DNA of 7,857 bases from Ruminococcus flavefaciens (GTDB lineage: Bacteria > Bacillota > Clostridia > Oscillospirales > Ruminococcaceae): assembly GCA_002348905.1 (NCBI GenBank), contig DEBW01000175.1, positions 26,113 through 33,969 on the forward strand, written 5' to 3'. The position numbers were made by a program, and so were the translations under genes. Positions 1 to 5,962 of this stretch are shown piece by piece. Position 1 is the first letter of the stretch, and each line of letters opens with the position of its first letter. The notes beneath the pieces were generated by a model. The model worked only from the letters and a program-made list of their open reading frames with translations, had not been told where the DNA came from and made no database searches.

Positions 1-749
1 CTTCCGCTGAAAATTTCTATCATCTCCCGCTTCAGCGCGTCTGTTATCTCAAGTCTGCGCCTTGGCGGAAGCTCGTTCACATCTGTATTGAACAGGTAAT
101 TCTGCAAGTCGAGCTCCTTTATGAGCATTTTTGTGTGGAACATATTCGCCTGATATACGTTTATGTCCACAGCGTCGTATTTATCGAGTATCTTTGAGTC
201 GATATAGTCCTGTATGGAAGTGATATTGTGGTCGATAAAAAGCTTTTCGCCGTCCAGATTACGGGTAAAGCCTCTTACCCTGTAGTCCATGGTGATGATA
301 TCCGAATCGAAGCTTCCGATGAGGTAATCAAGAGCTGTGAGAGGAGTTATCTTACCGCAGGTAGCAACGTCGATATCAACACGGAAAGTAGCGATGCTGG
401 TATCCGGATGATATTCAGGGTAGGTATGGACGGTAACATGGCTCTTGTCAAGGTGAGCGACCGTTTCAGAACCGCCGGCAGGTATCATCGTGTCATCTGC
501 GATGAGAAAAGTAGCAGAAGCACCCTGAGGATCGTAGTCCTGACGGGACATACTGAGGACTTGTGCGCCTATCATTTCCGTAAGGTGAGTCATGATGTCA
601 GTGATACGCTCGGAGTTATACTGCTCGTCAACATAGGCAATGTATTCGAGCTGAGCTTTCGGAGTTTTGGCGTAGCAAACGTCATAGATATTGAAGCTCA
701 GGGACTTTGTAAGATTATTGAAGCCGTAAAGCTTGAGTTTATTTTCCAT
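1..749 (-). CDS. speD: S-adenosylmethionine decarboxylase proenzyme, E. coli-type SpeD (3' end cut by window edge)
   Basis: This enzyme decarboxylates S-adenosylmethionine to give the aminopropyl donor for spermidine synthesis. The 249 codons visible align from the first residue with E. coli SpeD as I remember it: GFNNLTKSLSF at residues 9-19, RQDYDPQGAS at 69-78, LDKSHVTVHTYPE at 100-112, TCG at 130-132, RVRGFTR at 157-163, and HTKMLIKE at 205-212. The proenzyme cleaves itself before the Ser in K102-S103, which becomes the pyruvoyl cofactor, and Cys131 matches the family's proton-donor cysteine. E. coli SpeD has about 264 residues, so only about 15 are missing past the left edge. The ATG is preceded by GAGGTG with a 6-nt spacer. 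No spermidine synthase gene is visible here; it may lie beyond the edge. The gene has its own promoter about 310 bp upstream and a long structured leader with terminator hairpins. The family call is very secure. Confidence 0.96.
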   Translation of the reverse strand, partial: MENKLKLYGFNNLTKSLSFNIYDVCYAKTPKAQLEYIAYVDEQYNSERITDIMTHLTEMIGAQVLSMSRQDYDPQGASATFLIADDTMIPAGGSETVAHLDKSHVTVHTYPEYHPDTSIATFRVDIDVATCGKITPLTALDYLIGSFDSDIITMDYRVRGFTRNLDGEKLFIDHNITSIQDYIDSKILDKYDAVDINVYQANMFHTKMLIKELDLQNYLFNTDVNELPPRRRLEITDALKREMIEIFSG

Positions 750-765
750 AAAACACACCTCAGAA

Positions 766-801
766 TAAAAAACACGTACAGACTATCGAGCCTGTACGTG
801 T
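766..801 (-). terminator. Intrinsic terminator/attenuator hairpin just upstream of speD
   Basis: On the minus strand, 789-801 and 772-784 form a 13-bp stem (one G-U pair) closing a 4-nt CGAT loop. A run of six T follows, counting the last stem base. The stem ends only 11 nt before the speD ribosome binding site, so it terminates nothing but the speD leader itself. It should act as a conditional terminator. The stop codon of the short frame at 783-833 falls at the loop and the start of the 3' arm, so a ribosome paused there would cover the 5' arm. The hairpin is directly visible; regulation is inferred. Confidence 0.78.
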
Positions 802-833
802 ATGAAATCATAGCAAGCGCATAGTAACTTCAT
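783..833 (-). CDS. Putative leader peptide (uORF2, 16 aa) of speD
   Basis: A 16-codon frame reads MKLLCACYDFIHVQAR and stops with TAG inside the attenuator hairpin before speD. Its ribosome binding site is weak: no clear AGGAG precedes the ATG, and the upstream bases read GACTCTGAAACCATT. The main argument for it is position, because its last codons are the 5' arm of the terminator, the layout expected of a leader peptide whose stalling prevents termination. The ending YDFIHVQAR also resembles the ending FDFHFFNAR of the ornithine-sensing SpeFL arrest peptide of E. coli (from memory; 4 of 9 identical, two more similar). That match is short and may be chance. Translation is not proven. Confidence 0.42.
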   Translation of the reverse strand: MKLLCACYDFIHVQAR

Positions 834-906
834 AATGGTTTCAGAGTCTATTTAAGCAAAGATACCTTTTACTACTCTTATTGACCTTTCACAAGCTGAT
901 GAAAAC

Positions 907-993
907 TTATAAAAAAAATATAATCAATAAGGCAACAGAAGTTGCCAGCCGATTGATCGGCGGTCGGCATTTGACCAGCTGTCCGTATGGCAT
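907..993 (-). CDS. Putative leader peptide (uORF1, 28 aa) in the speD leader
   Basis: An ATG preceded by GGAG, with a short 4-nt spacer, opens a 28-codon frame. The peptide begins MPYGQLVKCRPPINR and ends in a hydrophobic stretch ALLIIFFL before TAA. The frame runs straight through the upstream terminator-like hairpin and its T-run, so the hydrophobic tail is partly dictated by those T residues. The GGAG at 998-1001 can pair with CTCC at 1011-1014, which would hide the ribosome binding site. A second ATG at 967-969, in another frame, opens a 30-codon frame but lacks a ribosome binding site. I do not recognise the peptide. It may be a regulatory uORF or chance. Confidence 0.35.
   Translation of the reverse strand: MPYGQLVKCRPPINRLATSVALLIIFFL
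911..957 (-). terminator. Upstream terminator-like hairpin in the speD leader
   Basis: The core stem is GGCAAC/GTTGCC (941-946 with 931-936) around a TTCT loop. It is extended across a small internal loop by a 6-bp outer stem (952-957 with 923-928), and eight T in a row on the minus strand follow at 911-918. About 110 nt separate it from the terminator next to speD, so the leader carries two terminator-like elements in tandem. The internal loop and the 4-nt gap before the T-run make it weaker than the second. Confidence 0.55.
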
Positions 994-1063
994 TCAACTC
1001 CTGAAAAAATGGAGTGGTCAAAGATCTTGCTCTGAAACCGAAGCTTCTCTGCAATTTAATAAT

Positions 1064-1092
1064 ATTTTATCATGTTTCGGCAATTTTGTCAA
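1064..1092 (-). promoter_or_regulatory. Sigma-A promoter of speD
   Basis: On the minus strand TTGACA (1087-1092) and TAAAAT (1064-1069) are separated by exactly 17 bp. It lies in the non-coding stretch after the DUF1294 gene and reads toward speD, placing the start near 1057. This makes speD a transcription unit separate from the operon upstream. Confidence 0.82.
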
Positions 1093-1202
1093 TAGAAAAT
1101 GAAAAAGATACATTTTTTTCGGAAGCAGATATAACAAGTAGTATAAAGCGTATCTGCGTTGAAAAGAGAAAGTATACGCAGTTATTTTGGAAAAACGGCT
1201 TG
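1093..1202. other. Non-coding spacer between the DUF1294 gene and the speD promoter
   Basis: No credible gene is seen. Overlapping inverted repeats are present: CTGCGT (1154-1159) with ACGCAG (1176-1181), and GCGTAT (1148-1153) with ATACGC (1174-1179). They are mutually exclusive hairpins without a following T-run, so they are at best a weak terminator for the CDF-DUF1294 operon or an operator-like site near speD. Confidence 0.4.
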
Positions 1203-1487
1203 CTATATAAACTTTATAATAAGGTATATCATTAATACAGCCTGCCATAAGATACCTGAGATATTGATTGCCCAGAAATACCAGTGTTTTGTCTTGTGGC
1301 GAAAGACCTCCATACCGGCTAAAGCGCCGGCAGCACCGCCGAAAAATCCAAGACCGAGAAGTGTTGATTCACGTATGCGCCACTTCTTTTTTTCAGCTTT
1401 TACCTTGTCAACCTTATAGAGTATAAAAGTTGTAAAACTCATAAAAAGTATGAATCCTGCAAATATGACAAGAAACCATTTGCTCAT
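1203..1487 (-). CDS. DUF1294 family small membrane protein
   Basis: The 94-residue protein has three hydrophobic segments, at about 4-25, 43-60 and 70-93. The central block is typical of DUF1294: DKVKAEKKKWRIRES followed by LLGLGFFGGAAGALAGM and FRHKTKHWYF. The biochemical role of the family is unknown; some members are fused to cold-shock domains, but this one is not. The length fits free-standing members. The ATG is preceded by AGGAG with a 7-nt spacer. The gene starts 35 bp after the CDF transporter stop on the same strand, with no promoter or terminator between, so the two are probably co-transcribed. A link to metal transport is suggested only by that arrangement. Confidence 0.88.
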   Translation of the reverse strand: MSKWFLVIFAGFILFMSFTTFILYKVDKVKAEKKKWRIRESTLLGLGFFGGAAGALAGMEVFRHKTKHWYFWAINISGILWQAVLMIYLIIKFI

Positions 1488-1522
1488 GTTTATTCTCCTG
1501 TGTTATCGTTTGTTTTTTACGT

Positions 1523-2683
1523 TCAGTCGTCCTGTTCGCTGAGGCTGAAATCAGTATCGAGATTGCATAAAAGCTCATATTGCGGATATTCAGCCTTGAT
1601 TTTTCTGATTACCTGTTCCTGTACAGCAGCCCTGTCTGGAGCATCAAAGCTTACGATTATATCGAACTGTATAATCATTTCTTCTTTATCGAGGTAGAAA
1701 CCGTGTGCTTCGAGTACATATTCAACAGACATTGCAAGTTCATATATCCTGTTTCTGATGGAAGCTTCGTGTTCGTCATCCTCACTGTAGGTGTAAACGC
1801 TGAGAGCAGTGAGTATTATGTTGTGCTTCTTGAAAAGCTCATAGGAAATTTTACGCTGAAGCTGGTCTATCTCTCTTGCAGTGAGATTGTCCGAGACTTC
1901 GATATGTCCTGAGCAGTTAACTCTTTCCGGACCGTAATCATGGAAGATAAGGTCATAAACGCCACGAACTTCCGGAAAAGATGTGATACATTCACGAACT
2001 TTCCGTGCGGTATCAACGCTTACTCTCTGACCGAGCAGATGAGAGATAGTAGCCGTCAGCATTTCAATACCTGACTTTACAATGATTATCGAGATGACAG
2101 CTCCGAGCCACGCTTCAAGGCTTATGTGCCATAATATGTATATTATAGCGGCAGCGAGTGTAGAGGCGGAAATTACAGAGTCCATCATAGCATCAGTGCC
2201 GGAGTTTACAAGGGCATCTGAGTTGACACGCTGACCGGTCTTTTTCACGAAGCGTCCGAGAACTATCTTTACAACGACAGCAACTGACACTATCACTATC
2301 GCTGCGGCTGAATATTCGGGAGTCTCAGGAGATATTATCTTTTTCACGGACTCGACAAATGACGTTATACCGGCGTAAAGAATTATTACTGCAATAATCA
2401 TGGAACTTAGATATTCAGCTCTGCCGTGTCCCCACGGGTGTTTTCGGTCAGGCTGTTTTTTTGCCAGTTTCATTCCGATTATGGTTATAAGCGAAGAACC
2501 TGCATCACTGAGGTTGTTTACAGAATCGAGTATTATGGCTATGGAGTTTGACAGAAGTCCTACTATTGCCTTGAACAGGGACAGGAAAATATTAGCTCCG
2601 ATACCTATTATACTTGTTCTGATTATAGTTTTTTCACGCTTTTCAGCATCAGTTTCGTGACTGCTTGCAATAATCGCAGACAT
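1523..2683 (-). CDS. Cation diffusion facilitator (CDF) family metal efflux transporter
   Basis: CDF proteins export divalent metals from the cytoplasm in exchange for protons, as dimers. The 386-residue protein has about six membrane segments between residues 22 and 212. It carries the family signatures DSVNNLSDAGSS (53-64) in TM2, HPWGHGRAEYLSS (82-94) after it, and DALVNSGTDAMMDS (156-169) in TM5. The transport-site pairs are N56/D60 and N160/D164, rather than the H/D or D/D pairs of classical zinc exporters, so the metal may not be zinc; manganese or iron is possible. After the usual cytoplasmic domain (about 213-300) comes an extra 85 residues resembling a second copy of that domain, making it longer than the roughly 300-residue standard form. 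The start is supported by GAAGGTGAT just upstream and by the promoter at 2736-2764. It leads the operon with the DUF1294 gene. Confidence 0.93.
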   Translation of the reverse strand: MSAIIASSHETDAEKREKTIIRTSIIGIGANIFLSLFKAIVGLLSNSIAIILDSVNNLSDAGSSLITIIGMKLAKKQPDRKHPWGHGRAEYLSSMIIAVIILYAGITSFVESVKKIISPETPEYSAAAIVIVSVAVVVKIVLGRFVKKTGQRVNSDALVNSGTDAMMDSVISASTLAAAIIYILWHISLEAWLGAVISIIIVKSGIEMLTATISHLLGQRVSVDTARKVRECITSFPEVRGVYDLIFHDYGPERVNCSGHIEVSDNLTAREIDQLQRKISYELFKKHNIILTALSVYTYSEDDEHEASIRNRIYELAMSVEYVLEAHGFYLDKEEMIIQFDIIVSFDAPDRAAVQEQVIRKIKAEYPQYELLCNLDTDFSLSEQDD

Positions 2684-2735
2684 GATATCACCTTCATATT
2701 ATTATAGATTTGGAATAGGGATATGCAATAAGTAT

Positions 2736-2764
2736 AGTATATCATAAATCATATATTTTTTCAA
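2736..2764 (-). promoter_or_regulatory. Sigma-A promoter of the CDF-DUF1294 operon
   Basis: On the minus strand TTGAAA (2759-2764) and TATACT (2736-2741) are 17 bp apart, giving a predicted start near 2729 and a leader of about 45 nt. An overlapping TATACT at 2731-2736 would give a 22-bp spacer and is less likely. Its -35 is separated by a single base from the -35 of the divergent azlC promoter. Confidence 0.75.
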
Positions 2765-2765
2765 C

Positions 2766-2794
2766 TTGATTTTTTTAAATCTCTGTGTTATACT
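2766..2794 (+). promoter_or_regulatory. Sigma-A promoter of azlCD
   Basis: TTGATT (2766-2771) and TATACT (2789-2794) are 17 bp apart, predicting a start near 2801 and a leader of about 30 nt. The ATG at 2785 falls inside this promoter and cannot be the translation start. Confidence 0.78.
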
Positions 2795-2829
2795 ATGATT
2801 TGTTATTGAATTTGAAAGGATGTATTTTT

Positions 2830-3543
2830 TTGAGCAATAATTTTTTGCGTGGCATGAATCACGGCATACCTATAGCTCTTGGCTATCTTTCGGTTTCGTT
2901 CGGATTTGGCATAAAAGCAGTCCAGAGCGGACTTACAGTGTTCCAGTCGTCAGCGATATCCGCTACAAGTCTTACTTCTGCCGGACAGCTTGCAGGTGTC
3001 GGGATAATCGCAGCCGGCGGTACTATCCTTGAAATGATACTGGTACAGCTTACTATTAATATAAGATACTCGCTCATGGCGCTGTCACTTTCTCAGAAGC
3101 TTGACAAGAAGTTCACCCTTCCGCACAGACTTTTAGCGTCATACGGCATAACAGACGAGATATTCGCAGTATGCTCGGCTCAGCCGGGAATGCTTACTCC
3201 GGCGTATATGTACGGCTTGATATTTGTTGCGGCGCTTGGCTGGATAATGGGAACTTTTCTTGGAGCGTCCGCAGGTGAGATACTTCCGGCATCTGTATCG
3301 TCGGCAATGGGAATAGTTCTTTACGGAATGTTCCTTGCGATAATCATACCTCCTTCAAGAAAGAGAAAAAGCGTACTCTTTGTTACGGCGATAGCGGCGG
3401 CGCTTAGCGTATTTTTCAGGTATGTGCTTACCATGGTATCATCCGGATTTGCTGTTATAATATGTGCAGTAGCAGCGGCTGCTCTCGGAGCGTGGCTGTT
3501 CCCGATAAGCGACGATGAAGAAGGGGAGGCGGATGAATCATGA
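2830..3543 (+). CDS. azlC: AzlC family branched-chain amino acid export permease, large subunit
   Basis: AzlC and AzlD together form an inner-membrane exporter for branched-chain amino acids and their analogues. The protein is about 237 residues from the chosen start and almost wholly hydrophobic. It carries recognisable AzlC segments: RGMNHGIPIALGYLSVSFGFG near the N-terminus, the membrane pass ending NIRYSLMALSLSQKL, and GITDEIFAV in the middle. I place the start at TTG 2830, preceded by AAAGGA with a 9-nt spacer. The in-frame ATG 45 bp upstream lies within the promoter and would add a 15-residue extension unlike the family. The C-terminus ends in an acidic tail (SDDEEGEADES). The stop overlaps the azlD start as ATGA. 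The substrate is inferred from the family; no amino-acid-responsive leader is visible in the short 5' UTR. Confidence 0.93.
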   Translation: MSNNFLRGMNHGIPIALGYLSVSFGFGIKAVQSGLTVFQSSAISATSLTSAGQLAGVGIIAAGGTILEMILVQLTINIRYSLMALSLSQKLDKKFTLPHRLLASYGITDEIFAVCSAQPGMLTPAYMYGLIFVAALGWIMGTFLGASAGEILPASVSSAMGIVLYGMFLAIIIPPSRKRKSVLFVTAIAAALSVFFRYVLTMVSSGFAVIICAVAAAALGAWLFPISDDEEGEADES

Positions 3544-3848
3544 GTGTTGCTGCATATATTATACTCATGGCTGGTGTGACTTATGTCATAAGAATGATAC
3601 CGTTCACATTTTTCAGAAAGAAGATAGAATCAAAATATGTACGCAGCTTTCTGAAATACATCCCTTATGCGGTGCTCAGTGCTATGACGATACCTGAGAT
3701 ATTCAAAAGTACAGGAAACGTTGCAACATCAGTAGTAGGTACGATAGTTGCGGCTGTACTTGCATTTTTAGACCTTCCGCTGATAGTTGTTGCACTTTCA
3801 GCATCACTTGCCGCATTTCTTACCGGCTGGATAATGACGCTCTTATAA
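3540..3848 (+). CDS. azlD: AzlD family branched-chain amino acid export permease, small subunit
   Basis: This 102-residue membrane protein has the AzlD pattern: an N-terminal pass followed by YVIRMIPFTFFRKKI (15-29), then KYIPYAVLSAMTIPEIF (39-55) and two more hydrophobic passes. Length and motifs match the family. It is the obligatory small partner of AzlC. Its ATG overlaps the azlC stop by four bases, and the ribosome binding site GGGGAGG lies within the last codons of azlC, so the subunits are translationally coupled. Confidence 0.92.
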   Translation: MSVAAYIILMAGVTYVIRMIPFTFFRKKIESKYVRSFLKYIPYAVLSAMTIPEIFKSTGNVATSVVGTIVAAVLAFLDLPLIVVALSASLAAFLTGWIMTLL

Positions 3849-3853
3849 TGAGA

Positions 3854-3897
3854 AAGACCTGCTGTGGTTTGATTCACCATAGCAGGTCTTATTTTAT
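3854..3897 (+). terminator. Intrinsic terminator of azlCD
   Basis: A 14-bp stem (3854-3867 with 3877-3890, one G-U pair) closes a 9-nt loop and is followed by ATTTTATT. It starts 6 bp after the azlD stop. On the opposite strand the stem is followed only by TCTCATT, so it may partly stop transcription from the converging small gene at 3905 but is a poorer terminator in that direction. Confidence 0.85.
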
Positions 3898-3904
3898 TGC
3901 TTAA

Positions 3905-4069
3905 TTACGGAAAACTTTCGATTTGTGGTGGATTACCAACATAAGTATCATAAGGAGGTGGTTCAACGCCATAACTTAAAGCTAAATTATGATTGGCTAT
4001 TGTAGCTTCAATATAGTCATCATCCCAACCTAATTCTTTCATTTCTTTTCTGAACTCACTTTCTGTCAT
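3905..4069 (-). CDS. Small acidic hypothetical protein (54 aa)
   Basis: I do not recognise this family. The protein begins MTESEFRKEMKELGWDDDYI, which looks like an amphipathic helix followed by an acidic turn. It continues with a second likely helix (EATIANHNLALSYG), then a proline-rich tail with PPPY and NPP motifs. There is no signal peptide or membrane segment. AGGGAG stands 8 nt before the ATG, the codon pattern is coding-like, and the frame closes cleanly at TAA, so it is probably a real gene. It starts 28 bp after the LRR protein gene on the same strand and is presumably co-transcribed with it. The helix-turn-helix-like start recalls short regulators or immunity-like proteins, but no function can be assigned. 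Confidence 0.72.
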   Translation of the reverse strand: MTESEFRKEMKELGWDDDYIEATIANHNLALSYGVEPPPYDTYVGNPPQIESFP

Positions 4070-4097
4070 AAGAAAAACTCCCTAAATTACTGGATTT

Positions 4098-5876
4098 TTA
4101 TTCTTGATTATTACTTTTGCTGTAATTTCTTTCTCCTAAGCTTTCGATAAATTCTTCAGCTTCTTTTCTGTCAGCAACGACTTTCAGTTCATATTCATTA
4201 TGTACTATCCATTTTTCGTAAGCATCAATGATCTGACTGGCAGACAAACAATCCTTTGTGTAGCAGAGTGTAACAGGTGAGTTAAGATTGCTGCATACAG
4301 CCTGAGCGTCAAAAGAACCAAGAGCATCAGGCAGATAGATCCCTGATATATTGCAGCCGTTGAAAGCATTAAGACCGATAGAGCTGAGACTGTCAGGCAG
4401 AGTGACGGAATATAGCCTGCTGCAATTCCAGAATGCATTCATTTCGATATCTGTACAGCCTTCGGGTATGCTGACTTTTCGCAGAGAGGAACAATCTCTG
4501 AAACATTCAACAGGTATAGTTTTCAGCGATGAAGAAAGGCTGAGCTTTTCAAGAGAGCTGCACATTGCGAATGAATCACTTCCGAGAGAAGTGAGCGAAT
4601 CCGGCAAAACAACGCTGTTTATCCCTGATTCAAAGAAAGCTTTTTCATCAATGCTTTCGATACCGTCAGGGAATGAGATGCCTGTGAGTTCGCTGGTACT
4701 CTGGAAAGCTGATTTTCCGATACTTTTGGTATTGTCAGAAAGCTCAATATTTTTGAGGCTTTGGCATTCGGAAAAACATTCCTCAGGGATGACTGTAACT
4801 TTATCGGGTATGGAAATATCGGTCAGACCGCTTTTTGAAAATGCTCCTTTTCCGATAGTTTCAACGCTTTCAGGTATATCAATGCTTTTAAGGGAAGTAC
4901 AGCCTGAAAAAGCATAGTTATCAATATTAGTGGGATTTCCGTTAAAAGTCACTTTTTTAAGCTTTTCACATCCGCTGAACATACAGATACCGATATCCCA
5001 GTTATCAGGAATATCAATACTTTCAAGCGATGAACAGTTAATAAACATTCCCTCTGTGCGGAGTTCTATATTTTCAGGAAGCTTTATGCTTTTCAGATTT
5101 TTGCAGGAATCGAAGGCTTCAAATCCGATATACTCAACATTGCCTGCGTCAATAGACGAAGCGTTACACTGATAGAAAGCTCCTCCGGCGATACATTTTA
5201 TATTATCCGGCAGAACTACAGATTCACTGTCTCCGTAATATCTGTAAAGGACATTGTTTCCGAGCATAATATACTCATTTCCGTCATTCCGGAGTTTTTG
5301 TTCATACTCCGTGGATAAGAAAACCTTGCTGCCCAGTTTTTGCAGACCTGCCGGTATATGTACATCTTCAAGCTGTTTATCGCACATAAAAGCCCAGTCG
5401 TCTATCTCAGTTACGGTATCAGGTATTTCGATGCTTTTCAGCTTTGGACAGTAAGAAAATGCGCTCATACCTATCTTTTCGGCGTGATCCGGAAGTATTA
5501 CGCTTTCAAGGTTATTGCAGTCCGAGAAAATAATGTCAGATATTTCAGTGACATTTTCCGGAAATACAAAGCTTCTGACAGAGGAACTGTGGAAAGCTCC
5601 GTATTCTATTTTTGTTACACTATCAGGAAGCAGTATCTCCCTGCTCTTGCAGCCTTCAAAAGCGTCTTTACCTATCTCGGTTACGGGCAGACCTTTTATT
5701 TTCTCAGGAACTTGTACTTTTGGACGGAATCCCTTATATTCGTTTATTGTTATGCCGTTTTCGTTCTCTGAATAGTCAAACGTAAATGCCGGAGCAGGCG
5801 TGAATTTGAAGTAAGCGCAGACGGCAAGAATGCTGAAAGTAGTTGATGCGAGTATTATTGCGGTTTTATTTTTCAT
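4098..5876 (-). CDS. BspA-type leucine-rich repeat (LRR_5) surface protein
   Basis: The 592-residue protein starts with a short basic stretch and a hydrophobic segment (about 5-24), acting as a signal peptide or membrane anchor. AVC at 18-20 is a poor lipobox, so lipidation is doubtful. From about 66 to 525 it consists of roughly nineteen 21-23-residue repeats of the form xxIGxxAFxxCxxLxSIxIPDxV, the LRR_5 pattern of Treponema and Bacteroides BspA proteins. The array is interrupted at about 190-225 by a segment with EYIMLGNNVLYRYYGDSE, common in ruminococcal members. The C-terminus is a charged helix with no LPXTG, dockerin or cell-wall-binding module. Such proteins are extracellular binding or adhesion scaffolds; the ligand is unknown. 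GGGGGATC precedes the ATG, and a strong promoter lies 48 bp upstream. The small gene at 3905 follows closely. Confidence 0.9.
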   Translation of the reverse strand: MKNKTAIILASTTFSILAVCAYFKFTPAPAFTFDYSENENGITINEYKGFRPKVQVPEKIKGLPVTEIGKDAFEGCKSREILLPDSVTKIEYGAFHSSSVRSFVFPENVTEISDIIFSDCNNLESVILPDHAEKIGMSAFSYCPKLKSIEIPDTVTEIDDWAFMCDKQLEDVHIPAGLQKLGSKVFLSTEYEQKLRNDGNEYIMLGNNVLYRYYGDSESVVLPDNIKCIAGGAFYQCNASSIDAGNVEYIGFEAFDSCKNLKSIKLPENIELRTEGMFINCSSLESIDIPDNWDIGICMFSGCEKLKKVTFNGNPTNIDNYAFSGCTSLKSIDIPESVETIGKGAFSKSGLTDISIPDKVTVIPEECFSECQSLKNIELSDNTKSIGKSAFQSTSELTGISFPDGIESIDEKAFFESGINSVVLPDSLTSLGSDSFAMCSSLEKLSLSSSLKTIPVECFRDCSSLRKVSIPEGCTDIEMNAFWNCSRLYSVTLPDSLSSIGLNAFNGCNISGIYLPDALGSFDAQAVCSNLNSPVTLCYTKDCLSASQIIDAYEKWIVHNEYELKVVADRKEAEEFIESLGERNYSKSNNQE

Positions 5877-5923
5877 GCATGATCCCCCATATATATGAAC
5901 AAAGTTCGGTATAGCTTTTTTAT

Positions 5924-5952
5924 ATTATACACCGTGCAAGTGAAAAAGTCAA
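5924..5952 (-). promoter_or_regulatory. Sigma-A promoter of the LRR protein gene
   Basis: On the minus strand TTGACT (5947-5952) and a perfect TATAAT (5924-5929) are 17 bp apart. The predicted start near 5917 gives a leader of about 40 nt. The -35 box lies only 10 bp from the start of the divergent toxin frame, leaving almost no room for a promoter of that gene in the same gap. Confidence 0.85.
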
Positions 5953-5962
5953 TTTCTGAGCA

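Larger units (their letters stand above)
750..1057 (-). promoter_or_regulatory. Structured 5' leader of speD, probable attenuation or riboswitch-like region
   Basis: From the predicted start site near 1057 to the speD ATG is about 300 nt of untranslated leader. Besides the two hairpins and two short frames, it has a perfect 8-bp long-range pairing: minus-strand TTTGACCA at 1015-1022 with TGGTCAAA at 970-977. This encloses a small CTCC/GGAG hairpin. A third copy of the pairing sequence, GGTCAA at 881-886, lies beyond the first terminator and could compete for the same partner. A GCCGA/TCGGC hairpin overlaps the outer stem of the first terminator. I do not see the conserved core of the common SAM (S-box) riboswitch or a T-box. 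Complementary segments are directly visible; a regulatory role in response to polyamines, ornithine or SAM is inferred. Confidence 0.6.

Noticed and set aside
228..824. 198-codon open frame on the plus strand
   Set aside because: It is antisense to speD, whose full-length similarity, ribosome binding site and promoter are convincing; the plus frame has no recognisable protein.
750..1057. Classical SAM (S-box) riboswitch or T-box before speD
   Set aside because: I looked for the conserved S-box core and the T-box sequence and found neither, although hairpins and terminators are present.
881..1248. Several open frames of 73-76 codons on both strands in the speD leader and the region upstream of it
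   Set aside because: They cross the speD promoter, terminator hairpins and DUF1294 gene end, with no coding pattern or ribosome binding sites.
2785..2829. ATG at 2785 as the azlC start
   Set aside because: It lies within the promoter upstream of the predicted transcription start; the TTG at 2830 has a ribosome binding site and fits the family length.
4351..4917. 188-codon open frame on the plus strand, with further ones to 5775
   Set aside because: They mirror the repetitive LRR gene; periodic codons of the repeats leave antisense frames open.
4098..5876. DNA tandem repeat or CRISPR array within the LRR gene
   Set aside because: The repetition is at protein level (21-23-residue repeats) with strongly diverged DNA; there are no identical repeat units with unique spacers.
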